64,000 bases of DNA, from NCBI RefSeq assembly GCF_000231055.2, contig NZ_CM001466.1:3238398-3302397 (forward strand). The letters run 5' to 3'. The stretch comes from Saccharomonospora azurea NA-128. GTDB taxonomy: Bacteria > Actinomycetota > Actinomycetes > Mycobacteriales > Pseudonocardiaceae. Under the pieces are notes generated by a model. That model worked only from the letters and a program-made list of their open reading frames with translations, did no database searches and was not told the origin of the DNA. A program made the translations under genes and the position numbers. Each line of letters opens with the position of its first letter. Positions within the stretch are counted from its first letter, which is position 1. This document shows positions 50,475 to 59,918 of the stretch, piece after piece.

Positions 50475-52373
50475 TTGATCGCATCATCGTGGCTGCTGGT
50501 CGCGTTTCCCGCGCTCGGCGCCCTCGTCCTGTTGGTCGGTGGTCACCGCACCAACGCGTGGGGGCACCTGCTGGGCTGCGCGACGGTCATCGCGTCGTTC
50601 GTCTACGGCTTGGCGCTGTTCTTCAGCGAGTCGCTGTCCGAGGCCGCCGACACGACGGTCTATTCGTGGATCCCCGTCGAGTCGTTGCAGGTCGACTTCG
50701 GACTGCGCATCGACCCGCTGTCGGTGACGTTCGTCCTGCTGATCACGGGTGTGGGTGCGCTCATCCACGTCTACTCGATCGGCTACATGTCGGACGACGC
50801 GAACCGGCGCCGGTTCTTCGGTTATCTCAACCTCTTCGTCGCCGCGATGCTGGTGCTGGTGCTCGGCAACAGCTTCGTGATGCTGTACCTGGGTTGGGAG
50901 GGCGTCGGCCTCGCCTCGTACCTGCTCATCGGGTGGTACCAGGACCGGCCCGCGGCGGCCACCGCCGCGAAGAAGGCGTTCCTCATGAACCGGGTCGGCG
51001 ACGTGGGACTCGCGCTGGCCATCTTCCTGATGTTCAAGTACATCGGCAGCACGAACTACGCCGAGGTGTTCGCCGGGATCGGCGACCTGTCGCCCGCCGT
51101 GATCACCGCGATCGCGTTGCTCCTCCTGCTGGGTGCGTGCGGTAAGTCGGGTCAGTTCCCGCTGCAGGCGTGGTTGCCGGACGCGATGGAGGGCCCGACC
51201 CCGGTGTCGGCTCTGATCCACGCGGCCACGATGGTCACCGCCGGCGTGTACCTCATCGCGCGGTCGTCGCCGATCTACAACCTCACCGAGGACGGGCGCC
51301 TGGTCGTCACGATCGTCGGTGCGTTCACGCTGCTGCTCGGGGCGATCATCGGCTGCGCCTACGACGACATCAAGAAGGTGCTGGCCTACTCCACGGTGAG
51401 TCAGATCGGGTACATGATGCTGGCCGTCGGGCTCGGCCCGGTCGGCTACGCACTGGGTATCGCGCACCTGCTGACGCACGGCTTCTTCAAGGCGGGTCTG
51501 TTCCTCGGCGCCGGGTCGGTCATGCACGCCATGAACGACGAGGTCGACATGCGGAAGTTCGGTGGCCTGGCGAAGAAGATGCCCATCACGGCCGCCACGT
51601 TCGGCCTCGGCTACCTCGCGATCATCGGGTTCCCGTTCCTGTCCGGGTTTTGGACGAAGGACGCGATCATCGAGGCCGCGTTCGGCCAGGAGGGTTGGCG
51701 CGGCTGGGTGTTCGGCGGCGCGGCTCTGCTGGCCGCGGGCATCACCGGCTTCTACATGACGAGGCTCGTGCTGCTGACGTTCTTCGGAAAGGAACGCTGG
51801 CGCGAGACGACGTCCGCCGACGGTCGCGCGTTCCAGCCACACGAGTCTCCACCGTTGATGACGGCGCCGATGATCGTGCTGTCGGTCGGGTCGGTCGCCG
51901 CGGGTTTCCTGCTGATGTCGGGCGACACGCTCGCCGAGTTCCTCGTGCCCTCGGTGGGCCCGCTGATCGAGGCCGAGGGCGGTGTCCTGCCGCACGCGCT
52001 GGTGCCCTGGCTGACCGTGGGCCTGTCCGCGGTCGGTGTGCTGGTGGCGTGGTTGCTGTTCGGTCGGCGGCCCACGCCGGTCGAGCGGCCGGAGAACGTG
52101 GCCTGGCCCGTCCGGGCCGCCCGTAAGGACCTGTACGGCAACGCCTTGAACGAGGCGCTCGTCGCGACGCCGGGCCTGTGGCTGACCCGGTTCGCGGTGT
52201 TCCTCGACAACCGCGGGGTCGACGGCGCGGTGAACGGGCTCGCCGCGGTGTTCGGTGGCGGCTCCAGCCGCCTGCGCAGGATGCAGACCGGGTTCGTGCG
52301 GTCGTACGCGTTGTCGATGCTCGGCGGGTCGTTCCTGCTCGTCGCCGCACTGCTGTTGGTGAGGTTCTCATGA
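50475..52373 (+). CDS. nuoL: NADH-quinone oxidoreductase subunit L
   Basis: 632 residues from a TTG at 50475, the only rare start in the operon; AGGGA lies upstream and the first helix ([19 protein letters not shown]) requires it. Antiporter-like proton-pumping subunit: [57 protein letters not shown] with the conserved Lys, and [23 protein letters not shown]. Long C-terminal part with the lateral helix. Overlaps nuoM by ATGA. Confidence 0.97.
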   Translation: MIASSWLLVAFPALGALVLLVGGHRTNAWGHLLGCATVIASFVYGLALFFSESLSEAADTTVYSWIPVESLQVDFGLRIDPLSVTFVLLITGVGALIHVYSIGYMSDDANRRRFFGYLNLFVAAMLVLVLGNSFVMLYLGWEGVGLASYLLIGWYQDRPAAATAAKKAFLMNRVGDVGLALAIFLMFKYIGSTNYAEVFAGIGDLSPAVITAIALLLLLGACGKSGQFPLQAWLPDAMEGPTPVSALIHAATMVTAGVYLIARSSPIYNLTEDGRLVVTIVGAFTLLLGAIIGCAYDDIKKVLAYSTVSQIGYMMLAVGLGPVGYALGIAHLLTHGFFKAGLFLGAGSVMHAMNDEVDMRKFGGLAKKMPITAATFGLGYLAIIGFPFLSGFWTKDAIIEAAFGQEGWRGWVFGGAALLAAGITGFYMTRLVLLTFFGKERWRETTSADGRAFQPHESPPLMTAPMIVLSVGSVAAGFLLMSGDTLAEFLVPSVGPLIEAEGGVLPHALVPWLTVGLSAVGVLVAWLLFGRRPTPVERPENVAWPVRAARKDLYGNALNEALVATPGLWLTRFAVFLDNRGVDGAVNGLAAVFGGGSSRLRRMQTGFVRSYALSMLGGSFLLVAALLLVRFS

Positions 52374-53974
52374 GTTGGCTCGTTGCCCTGATCCTGCTGC
52401 CGCTGGTCGGCGCCCTCGTGGTGGCCGGCCTGCGGAACAACGACCGGGCGGCAACACTGACCGCGCTGGGCGTGTCCGTCGCGGAGCTGCTGCTGGTCGT
52501 GCCCACCTGGCTCGCCTACGACCCGGGTGGCGACCGCATCCAGCTGGCCACGTCGGTCGACTGGATCCCCGCCCTCGGCGTGCACCTGTCGTTCGGTGTG
52601 GACGGCATCGCGCTCGTCATGATCGCGGTCATCGCGTTGCTGGTGCCGGTGGTGATCGGTGCGCTGAACTCCACCGACCGGCTGCCCGAGGGACGCAGCG
52701 CGGGCGGGTTCCTCTCGCTGATCCTGCTGCAGCAGGCGCTGACCATCGCCGTGTTCGCGGCGACCGACGTGTTCCTGTTCTACGTCCTCTTCGAGATCAT
52801 GCTCGTGCCGATGTACTTCCTCATCGGCTTCTACGGTGGACCGAAGAGGCAGTACGCGGCCGTCAAGTTCTTCCTCTACTCGTTCCTCGGCGGGCTCATC
52901 ATGCTCGCCTCGGCCATCGGCGCGTACTCGCTGGCGGTCGACGAGCTCGGTGAGGGCACGTTCGACTGGGCCACGCTCGTGTCGGTGGTGAGCGACGCGC
53001 CGCTTCAGACCCAGATCTGGCTCTTCCTCGGGTTCTTCCTCGCCTTCGCCATCAAGGCTCCGCTGGTGCCGTTCCACACGTGGCTTCCGGACGCCGCGGG
53101 CCAGGCGCCCATCGCGGTGACGGTGCTGCTGGTGGGTGTGCTCGACAAGGTCGGCACGTTCGGTTTCCTGCGTTACAGCCTGCCGATGTTCCCGGACGCG
53201 AGCGTGGAACTCGCCCCGATGGTGCTCGTGCTCGCCGTGCTCGGCGTGATCTACGGATCGATCCTCGCCGCGGGACAGCAGGACATGAAGCGCTTCGTGG
53301 CGTACGTGTCGATCGCCCACTTCGGATTCATCGCGCTCGGCATCTTCGCGTTCACGCCGCAGGCCACGGTGGGGTCGGCGACGTACATGCTGAACCACAG
53401 CCTCGCGACGGGCATGCTGATCCTCGTCATCGGGATCGTCGCCGCACGCGGCGGTTCGACCCGGATCTCCGACTACGGCGGCATGTTCAAGCTGACGCCG
53501 ATCCTCGGCGGCATGCTCCTGCTGGCGGGGATGTCGACCCTGTCACTGCCCGGCACGAACTCGTTCATCAGCGAGTTCCTCGTGTTGCTGGGTGCGTTCG
53601 ACTCGCGCCCGGTGTACGCGATCATCGCCACGGTGGGCCTGGTGCTCGCCGCCGCGTACGTGCTCTGGCTGTACCAGCGGATCATGACGGGGCCGGTGCG
53701 GGGCGCCGCCCTCGTCGACGTGTCGGACGGCCCACTGCCACCGGACGGTGGCAGCACCGTCGGGAGCGGGGACGGCGGTACGGCGACGGCCGTCGCCCCG
53801 GAGAAGACCGAGACCACGACCCGCAAGGCGATCCGTGACCTGTCCGGCAAGGAAATCGCGGTGCTCGCACCGCTCGTCGTGTTGATCGTCGGCCTCGGGT
53901 TCTTCCCGCAGCCGGTGCTCGACACGGTGACACCGTCGGTGGAAGCGACACTGCAAGCGGTGCAGGAAAGGTAA
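52370..53974 (+). CDS. nuoM: NADH-quinone oxidoreductase subunit M
   Basis: 534 residues from ATG at 52370. Antiporter-like subunit: [21 protein letters not shown] with the conserved Glu, [46 protein letters not shown], and [19 protein letters not shown] Gly/Thr/Ala-rich hydrophilic stretch (about [20 protein letters not shown]) lies before the last helix. Confidence 0.97.
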   Translation: MSWLVALILLPLVGALVVAGLRNNDRAATLTALGVSVAELLLVVPTWLAYDPGGDRIQLATSVDWIPALGVHLSFGVDGIALVMIAVIALLVPVVIGALNSTDRLPEGRSAGGFLSLILLQQALTIAVFAATDVFLFYVLFEIMLVPMYFLIGFYGGPKRQYAAVKFFLYSFLGGLIMLASAIGAYSLAVDELGEGTFDWATLVSVVSDAPLQTQIWLFLGFFLAFAIKAPLVPFHTWLPDAAGQAPIAVTVLLVGVLDKVGTFGFLRYSLPMFPDASVELAPMVLVLAVLGVIYGSILAAGQQDMKRFVAYVSIAHFGFIALGIFAFTPQATVGSATYMLNHSLATGMLILVIGIVAARGGSTRISDYGGMFKLTPILGGMLLLAGMSTLSLPGTNSFISEFLVLLGAFDSRPVYAIIATVGLVLAAAYVLWLYQRIMTGPVRGAALVDVSDGPLPPDGGSTVGSGDGGTATAVAPEKTETTTRKAIRDLSGKEIAVLAPLVVLIVGLGFFPQPVLDTVTPSVEATLQAVQER

Positions 53975-53982
53975 TCCCAGCC

Positions 53983-55554
53983 GTGTTGAACCTTCATCTC
54001 GCCCAGCAGGGGCCGATCGAGGCGCCCGCCATCGATTTCCCGGCCATCATGCCGTTGGTGATCGTGCTCGGTGTGGCGTGCGTCGGGGTGCTGCTGGAGG
54101 CGTTCCTGCCGAAGCACCAGCGGTGGACGGCGCAGGTCGCACTGAGCCTGCTCGCCGTCGTCGGTGCCGGTGCGGCGCTCGCGCTGTACCTCCCGGACGC
54201 TCCCGAGCACGGCACGACGACGTTGAGCGGCACACTCGCCGTCGACGCGCCCGCCCTGTTCCTGTGGGGCACGTTGCTCGCCCTGTCCGTCGCGGCGCTG
54301 CTGCTCATCGCCGACCGCACGGTCGAGCGCGGTGGTGCTTTCGTGGCGGAGGCGGGCATCAGCCCCGGCACGTTCCAGGACAAGGAACAGGCCAAGACCC
54401 AGTCGATGTCGACGGAGGTCTTCCCGCTCACGCTGTTCGCGCTCGGCGGCATGATGGCGTTCACGGCGGCCAACGACCTGCTCACGATGTTCGTGGCGCT
54501 CGAGGTGCTGAGCCTGCCGCTCTACCTGATGTGTGCGCTGGCGCGCAGGCGGCGGCTGCTGTCGCAGGAAGCGTCGGTGAAGTACTTCCTGCTCGGCGCG
54601 TTCGCGAGCGCGTTCTTCCTCTACGGTCTCGCGCTCCTCTACGGCTACGCCGGTTCGGTGCGGCTCTCGGAGATCGCGAACGCCACCGCGGGCACCGACC
54701 GTTCCGACACGCTGCTGTTCGCCGGGCTCGGTCTGCTCATGGTGGGTCTGCTGTTCAAGGCGTCCGTGGGCCCGTTCCACACGTGGACGCCGGACGTCTA
54801 CCAGGGCGCGCCGACGCCCATCACCGCCTTCATGGCCGCGTGCACCAAGGTCGCGGCGTTCGGCGGCATGCTGCGCGTGCTGACGGTCGCGTTCGAGTCG
54901 ACCCACTGGGAGTGGCGCGGTGTGATGTGGGGTGTCGCCATCGTGTCGATGCTGATCGGCGCGGTGCTGGGCCTCACGCAGACGGACGTCAAGCGCATGA
55001 TCGCCTACTCGTCGATCGCGCACGCCGGGTTCCTGCTCATCGGCACGATGGCTCTGACGGACGCCGGGCTGTCGGGAACGCTGTTCTACCTGCTCGCGTA
55101 CGGCTTCACCACGTTGGCCGCGTTCGGGGTGATCTCGCTGGTGCGCGACGGCAGCGGCGAGGCCACGCACCTCTCGGCGTGGGCGGGCCTGGCGAAGCGC
55201 TCGCCGGTGTTGGCGGCCACGTTCACGTTCCTGCTGTTCGCGCTCGCCGGGATTCCCCTGACCAGTGGGTTCGTGGGCAAGTTCGTCGTGTTCTCGGCGG
55301 CCCTGTCCGACGGCATGGCGCCGCTGGTGGTGATCGGTCTGGTGTTCAGCGCGGTCGCGGCGTTCTTCTACCTGCGCGTCGTCGTGCTGATGTACTTCTC
55401 CAAGCCGGCCGAGGACGGCCCCACGGTGAGTGTGCCGGGCACGTTCACCACGGCGGCCATCACGTTGGGTGTGGTGGTGACGCTGCTGCTGGGCATCGCG
55501 CCGACGTTCGCGCTCGACTGGGCCGGGGCGGGTGGCTTCTCCCTCACGTCCTGA
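53983..55554 (+). CDS. nuoN: NADH-quinone oxidoreductase subunit N
   Basis: 523 residues from GTG at 53983, 8 nt after nuoM. Third antiporter-like subunit: FVALEVLSLPLYLMCALARR, LFKASVGPFHTWTPDVYQGAPTPITAFMAACTKVAAFGGMLR, and FALAGIPLTSGFVGKFVVFSAAL. Last gene of the operon; a strong hairpin follows 29 nt after its stop. Confidence 0.96.
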   Translation: MLNLHLAQQGPIEAPAIDFPAIMPLVIVLGVACVGVLLEAFLPKHQRWTAQVALSLLAVVGAGAALALYLPDAPEHGTTTLSGTLAVDAPALFLWGTLLALSVAALLLIADRTVERGGAFVAEAGISPGTFQDKEQAKTQSMSTEVFPLTLFALGGMMAFTAANDLLTMFVALEVLSLPLYLMCALARRRRLLSQEASVKYFLLGAFASAFFLYGLALLYGYAGSVRLSEIANATAGTDRSDTLLFAGLGLLMVGLLFKASVGPFHTWTPDVYQGAPTPITAFMAACTKVAAFGGMLRVLTVAFESTHWEWRGVMWGVAIVSMLIGAVLGLTQTDVKRMIAYSSIAHAGFLLIGTMALTDAGLSGTLFYLLAYGFTTLAAFGVISLVRDGSGEATHLSAWAGLAKRSPVLAATFTFLLFALAGIPLTSGFVGKFVVFSAALSDGMAPLVVIGLVFSAVAAFFYLRVVVLMYFSKPAEDGPTVSVPGTFTTAAITLGVVVTLLLGIAPTFALDWAGAGGFSLTS

Positions 55555-55583
55555 GGTGAGGTCGAGCTGACCAGCTGTCGCTG

Positions 55584-55621
55584 AAGGGCACCTACGCCGA
55601 TGTTCGGGCGTAGGTGCCCTT
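55584..55621. terminator. Bidirectional terminator between nuoN and the EspG gene
   Basis: AAGGGCACCTACGCC (55584-55598) pairs perfectly with GGCGTAGGTGCCCTT (55607-55621), loop 8 nt, flanked by T-rich bases (TTT) on the + strand side. Serves the nuo operon and, in the other direction, the ESX-associated genes. Confidence 0.85.
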
Positions 55622-55635
55622 TCACGCGGATTCGT

Positions 55636-56331
55636 TCAGTCCAAGGTAGCTCGGAGGTCGACCATGCTGGACGTGAGCCCGCGGGGGCTTCCCGGGAACA
55701 CGGTGATGTGGTCACCGTCGCGGTGAAGCCCGACTCTGCCGAGGTCGACGTCGAGGTAGCACACGGTCCCCGGGGCCTCGCGGCGTTCGCTGCCGTCCGG
55801 GTGTCGTGCGACGTGGAGGTAGCCGAGCCCGTTCGCGGGCCGGGAGAGCAGATCGTGCAGGGTTCTCCCGTCGCTGTCGTCGGGTTCTCCTCGCAGCTGA
55901 CGCGTGTGCACGCGGAAGGGCTCGAAGGAGGGGACGTCGGCGGGCGGAAGGGTGTCGACGAGCACGGCGGGCAGGGCGCGGGCGGCGGTGAGGTCGAGCT
56001 GGACGCGTTCGCCGGTTCGCACCGCGACGACCACCGATCGGCCGCGTGCGGCGACGAGCGAGTGGTGCTGGTCCTCGCTGGAGCGCACGTGGGCGAAGTA
56101 CTCGGTGTGCGGTCGCGCGAGCACGTGCAGGAGGTCTTCGAACTCGGGGGAGAACCGGTGTCCCTCGGCCAGGCCCGCAGCGGCGAGTTCGGCGGCGGCT
56201 TCCGTCGCCACGGTCGGCGCCGCGGACGGCGGGACGTATCGGGCGCCACCCGAGAAGACCGCGTGTGCACTGTGGCGCCCGATGGTCGACAGCGCGTCGA
56301 GGAGCGTGTGCAGGGCCAGCTCGACCGTCAC
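55636..56331 (-). CDS. ESX secretion-associated protein, EspG family
   Basis: 231 residues from GTG at 56331; AGGTGAACC precedes it and it starts 3 nt after the PPE-like gene's stop. EspG-type alpha/beta protein (VELALHTLLDALS, FSPEFEDLLHVLARPHTEYFAHV, RSVVVAVRTGERVQLDLT, GTVCYLDVDLGRVGLHRDGDHITVFPGSPRGLT). EspG proteins are cytosolic chaperones that bind PE-PPE-type substrates and deliver them to type VII secretion. The partner here is most likely the adjacent PPE-like protein. No ESX core gene is in the window. Confidence 0.75.
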   Translation of the reverse strand: MTVELALHTLLDALSTIGRHSAHAVFSGGARYVPPSAAPTVATEAAAELAAAGLAEGHRFSPEFEDLLHVLARPHTEYFAHVRSSEDQHHSLVAARGRSVVVAVRTGERVQLDLTAARALPAVLVDTLPPADVPSFEPFRVHTRQLRGEPDDSDGRTLHDLLSRPANGLGYLHVARHPDGSERREAPGTVCYLDVDLGRVGLHRDGDHITVFPGSPRGLTSSMVDLRATLD

Positions 56332-56334
56332 GGT

Positions 56335-57552
56335 TCACCTCGACGGATTGTCGCCGACGACGGGTGGCGCGGTCTTCGGCAGCGGGTCCTTGTACGTGTC
56401 GTCGGGATCGGGGTCGCGCAGGTACGCGGGGCGGCGCCGCTCCTGGTCGGCACCACCACTGGGACGACCGGTGGCTCCCGGCGGCATACCGGCGGCACTC
56501 CGCGCCGATACGCCGGGGGCGGTGCCTGGTGTGGATGTCGTGCCGGAACGGCTGCGGCCGGAGTCATCGGGTCCGCCGGCCCCGACGCCGCCACTTCCCC
56601 TGCCGGGTGACGGGATCGGTCGCGGTGCGGGATTGCCGACCCGGCCGTGTGGGTCGGTGGTCGCGACCGCGTCGGGGTGTTGTCCCGGAGCGAGGATTGA
56701 GCCGTGTCGTCCCGAGCCGAATGCCTCGCCGGTGGAGAGGGGCGGTTCCGGGACAGGGGACGGTGACGTGTGGGCAGCGGCTGGGGTGACGCCGCTCCGC
56801 GCGGGTGCCGGGCCGCTCTCGGTCGGCGTGCCCACCGACTCGGTCAGCCGGTCGGGAAAACCGGCCGGGGTGGGGGTGGATGTGCGTGGCGAGTCGGAGT
56901 GCTCGGAGTGTCGGGTGTGCGAGAGCTCGGCAGCCGACTCGATTTCCGCCGCCGGAGGTGCGGGCGGAGGTGGACCGACCGCGTTGTCCGAGGCCGTTGC
57001 ACTCGGATCTGTCCGCCGGATGGTGAGCGCTTCGGCGGACAGCAGCGGCGAGTAACGGTGGGGGGTCGCGTCGCTGTTGGCCGTACTGGCCTGGTGGTAG
57101 GAGCGGAACGCGGCGACGTTGTTCGTGGCATCGCGGTCGTAGGCCTGCAGTCGCTCCCGGTAGGAGTCGTCACCGAGCAGGCTGCCGATCACGTCGTCCT
57201 TGGTGGGTGCCGGCGGCTGAGGCGGCACGGGCACGACGCTGTCGTGGACTCGGGCGAAGGCGGTGATCTGGTCGGAGATCGTGCGGTCGAGGCCCTGCAG
57301 CAGTGCGCCGTCGGTCTCCGACGCCAACGCGAGCGGCATCGCCAGCACGGCGGCGCGGCTTCCCGCATCACCTTCCCACTCCCGATCGGTCTCGTCGGCG
57401 GCGGCGCGGACGTCGGCGGCGAGGTCGGCGAGCGCTCGTCGGAGTCGGGTAGCGGCTTCGGCGGCGGCGGCCAACTTGCGGGGGCCCTCGCCGCTGGTGA
57501 CCTGCTCGTAGATCTCGGTAGCCGTGAGCGGTTCTTCGAATGCCATGATCAC
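56335..57552 (-). CDS. PPE/WXG-like protein with long Pro/Ser/Thr-rich tail
   Basis: 405 residues (GTG at 57552; ATG at 57546 equally possible). Residues ~5-135 are helical (IYEQVTSGEGPRKLAAAAEA, LRRALADLAADVRAAADET) with a WxG turn in REWEGDAGSRAAVLAMPLAL, the pattern of PPE-domain type VII secretion substrates. From ~175 on the sequence is low complexity and rich in Pro, Ser, Thr and Gly, ending DDTYKDPLPKTAPPVVGDNPSR. Probably exported with the help of the EspG protein encoded next to it. Function outside the cell unknown. Confidence 0.7.
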   Translation of the reverse strand: MIMAFEEPLTATEIYEQVTSGEGPRKLAAAAEAATRLRRALADLAADVRAAADETDREWEGDAGSRAAVLAMPLALASETDGALLQGLDRTISDQITAFARVHDSVVPVPPQPPAPTKDDVIGSLLGDDSYRERLQAYDRDATNNVAAFRSYHQASTANSDATPHRYSPLLSAEALTIRRTDPSATASDNAVGPPPPAPPAAEIESAAELSHTRHSEHSDSPRTSTPTPAGFPDRLTESVGTPTESGPAPARSGVTPAAAHTSPSPVPEPPLSTGEAFGSGRHGSILAPGQHPDAVATTDPHGRVGNPAPRPIPSPGRGSGGVGAGGPDDSGRSRSGTTSTPGTAPGVSARSAAGMPPGATGRPSGGADQERRRPAYLRDPDPDDTYKDPLPKTAPPVVGDNPSR

Positions 57553-57558
57553 CCGCTG

Positions 57559-58176
57559 TCAGTTGGTTGCCTTGATGTTGTCGATGACGGCGGTGGCCAC
57601 CTCGTGTGCGGCGTCGCAGGGATCGACTCGCCCGACGGATCCGTCGCCGAGATAGACGTCGATGTTGACGTAGTCGGAGTCGCTGGTACCGACGGTGATG
57701 AGACATTCACCTTCGTCGCGATTGTCGACGCCGCCGTACGAGACCGCGGGATAACCATTCACCGGTTCCGCCTCGTCGAAGAACGCGTGCACGTCCCTGT
57801 TCCGGTAGATCGCAGTCAGACCTTCGTCGGTGAGCCGGGGATAGGTGATCGAAATCTGGGCGTTGCTACGCATGCCGGAATACCAGGAACAGGACGGTCC
57901 CGAGCTGTTTTCTGTCCCCAGCTCTGTTTCCGCCGGGTTGCCGAGGTACTCGATGACTTGGTCGTCTGTCAGTGAGACACATGGATCGGCGAGGAAAGGC
58001 TCGAGCGTGAGCGGAACATCGACTTTCGGGACAGTCGGTGCTTGGAGAGCCGTCGAGAGTGGCCGCGAATCGAGCGAAGTCGACGGCACGACCGGCGCTG
58101 CGTCGCCCGGCGTACTCGAACAGCCTGCGACGAGTGCAGTGACGGTTAGTGGCACCGCGGCTCTGAGGTGCTTCAT
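57559..58176 (-). CDS. DUF3558 lipoprotein
   Basis: 205 residues from ATG at 58176 (ATGA overlap with the upstream gene's stop). Signal peptide with lipobox LVAGC. The mature part has the DUF3558 pattern: DPCVSLTDDQVIEYLGNPAETELG, SCSWYSGM, YPAVSYGG, GECLITVGTSDSDYVNIDV and DPCDAAHEVATAVIDNI, with Cys pairs likely disulfide-bonded outside the membrane. Such lipoproteins commonly accompany PPE/EspG genes in Pseudonocardiaceae (general knowledge). Function unknown. Confidence 0.8.
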   Translation of the reverse strand: MKHLRAAVPLTVTALVAGCSSTPGDAAPVVPSTSLDSRPLSTALQAPTVPKVDVPLTLEPFLADPCVSLTDDQVIEYLGNPAETELGTENSSGPSCSWYSGMRSNAQISITYPRLTDEGLTAIYRNRDVHAFFDEAEPVNGYPAVSYGGVDNRDEGECLITVGTSDSDYVNIDVYLGDGSVGRVDPCDAAHEVATAVIDNIKATN

Positions 58177-58670
58177 TCGAACTTGCCTTTCTCCTGTGTC
58201 ACCGTGGCTTCGGCATCGTCCTCGGCGTTGACGTATCTGCCGTGCGCTGCGTGGAATTTGTCTCTCAAGTCCTCGCAATACCTGGCGCGCTCACTCAAGG
58301 CCTGTTGCAGAGCTTGACCGGAGGCTCGCAATCTCTCGGCATGGTTGGTACTCGCGTACTCGAGCCCGGGCCCTTCCACTGACACCAGATCGCGACCCAG
58401 CCGCACGGCTTCCGTGTACCGATGGGCCAAGTCGTCCCACATCGCCGCGAGGCGTTCGAGGCTGTCGGCGTCGAAGGCGAAGCCGTCGCCGTCACGGACG
58501 GCTTGAGCGATCACGGCGTTGCTCACGTCGGCCCGGAAGAGCAAGAGATCTCCTGCTCTGGGCACTGGAAAGAGCGGTGTGGCGGTCTGTGGCGTGTAGA
58601 CGGAGTCGGCTGGATGAACGATGCCGTCGATCTCGGTCACGGATACCCCCATTGGTGTGACCTGGCTCAC
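58173..58670 (-). CDS. WXG100-like helical protein, candidate ESX substrate
   Basis: 165 residues from GTG at 58670. An N-terminal ~60 residues is followed by two long helices (DADSLERLAAMWDDLAHRYTEAVRLGRDL and HAERLRASGQALQQALSERARYCEDLRDKFHAAHGRY) joined by a turn, then YVNAEDD. The Tyr-x-x-x-Glu after the second helix fits the type VII secretion signal YxxxD/E. No WxG turn as such, so it is an outlying member at best. First gene of the minus-strand cassette; TAGATT (58694 to 58689) is a likely -10 giving a very short leader. Confidence 0.6.
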   Translation of the reverse strand: MSQVTPMGVSVTEIDGIVHPADSVYTPQTATPLFPVPRAGDLLLFRADVSNAVIAQAVRDGDGFAFDADSLERLAAMWDDLAHRYTEAVRLGRDLVSVEGPGLEYASTNHAERLRASGQALQQALSERARYCEDLRDKFHAAHGRYVNAEDDAEATVTQEKGKFE

Positions 58671-58885
58671 TGCGTGGTGCCGCAGGGCAATCTAGCGCAG
58701 TCGTCCGCGGGCTCGGGCTCGATCGAGGGTCCGGTTCACCTGAAATGACGCGCGCGTGTAGCACGATACATCGCCGTGTTGTGGTTCTCACGAAGTGGCG
58801 AGCGACCTGCGGGTCATCAGCCCGCGACCTCCGCCCATTAGGCTGGTGAGGACCGTGACCACAGGGCCGAAAGGGCGGAGCCGAC

Positions 58886-59905
58886 GTGTCAGTGCGTGAT
58901 GGCACCATCGACGAGTTGCGCGCTGCAGTCGGGCTGCAGATCGCGGACGAGGAGCTGCTGCGGACGCTCGTCGCGGGGCTGGACGACGTGGAGGCCGTTC
59001 TTCGCGGCGTCGCCAGCAGCGACGTCGCGGCCATCGACGAGGCCGCGCGCCACCTGGTGGACGCCGGAGGCAAACGCTTCCGTCCCATGTTCACACTGTT
59101 GGCGTCGCAGTTCGGTCCCGGCGGCAGCCGGGACGCCGTGATCACTGCGGCCGCTGCCGTGGAACTCGTGCACCTCGCCACGCTGTACCACGACGACGTG
59201 ATGGACGAGGCGACGATGCGCAGGGGCGCCCCGAGCGTCAACGCGCGCTGGGACAACAGCGTCGCCATCCTGACGGGCGACTATCTGTTCGCGCACGCGT
59301 CGCGGTTGGTGGCCGATCTGGGCACCGACGCCGCGCGGATCATCGCCGAGACGTTCGGCGAGCTCGTGACCGGGCAGATGCGCGAGACCGTCGGGCCGCA
59401 GCCCGGCGACGACCCCGTCGACCACTACCTGTCCGTCATCGGGCAGAAGACCGGTTCGCTGATCGCGACGGCGGGCCGGTTCGGCGGCATGTTCTCCGGC
59501 GCCACGCCGGACCAGATCGAGGCGCTGCGCCGGTTCGGCGAGATCGTCGGGACGGCGTTCCAGATCTCGGACGACATCATCGACATCGCGTCTCCGCCCG
59601 AGGCGTCCGGCAAGGCGCAGGGAACCGACCTGCGCGAGGGTGTGCGGACGTTGCCGATGCACTACGCGTTGTCGCACGACCCCGACCCGCGGCTGGTGGA
59701 GCTGCTGGCCGAGCCTCTCACCGACGAGGCGCTGGTGGAGGAGGCCCTCGACCTGCTCCGCCGATCGGGTGGTCTCGAACGCACGCGAGCCACGCTCGCC
59801 GACTACGCTCGGCGCGCACAGCAGGAGCTCGCGGCGTTGCCGCCCTCGTCGGCGAGGGAGGCGTGCGAGTCGGTCGCCGACTACCTCGTCGCACGGACTC
59901 ACTAG
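58886..59905 (+). CDS. Polyprenyl diphosphate synthase (GrcC1-like)
   Basis: 339 residues from GTG at 58886 with GGAG 6 nt upstream. Trans-prenyltransferase: GGKRFRPMF, first Asp-rich motif LYHDDVMDEATMRRG, GQKTGSLIATAGRFGGM, second Asp-rich motif QISDDIIDIAS. Makes a long polyprenyl diphosphate, most likely the side chain that MenA attaches to DHNA. Mycobacterial grcC1 (Rv0562) likewise follows menJ. TAGGCT at 58839-58844 gives a leader of about 34 nt. Confidence 0.93.
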   Translation: MSVRDGTIDELRAAVGLQIADEELLRTLVAGLDDVEAVLRGVASSDVAAIDEAARHLVDAGGKRFRPMFTLLASQFGPGGSRDAVITAAAAVELVHLATLYHDDVMDEATMRRGAPSVNARWDNSVAILTGDYLFAHASRLVADLGTDAARIIAETFGELVTGQMRETVGPQPGDDPVDHYLSVIGQKTGSLIATAGRFGGMFSGATPDQIEALRRFGEIVGTAFQISDDIIDIASPPEASGKAQGTDLREGVRTLPMHYALSHDPDPRLVELLAEPLTDEALVEEALDLLRRSGGLERTRATLADYARRAQQELAALPPSSAREACESVADYLVARTH

Positions 59906-59918
59906 GAAGGCAACCGTC

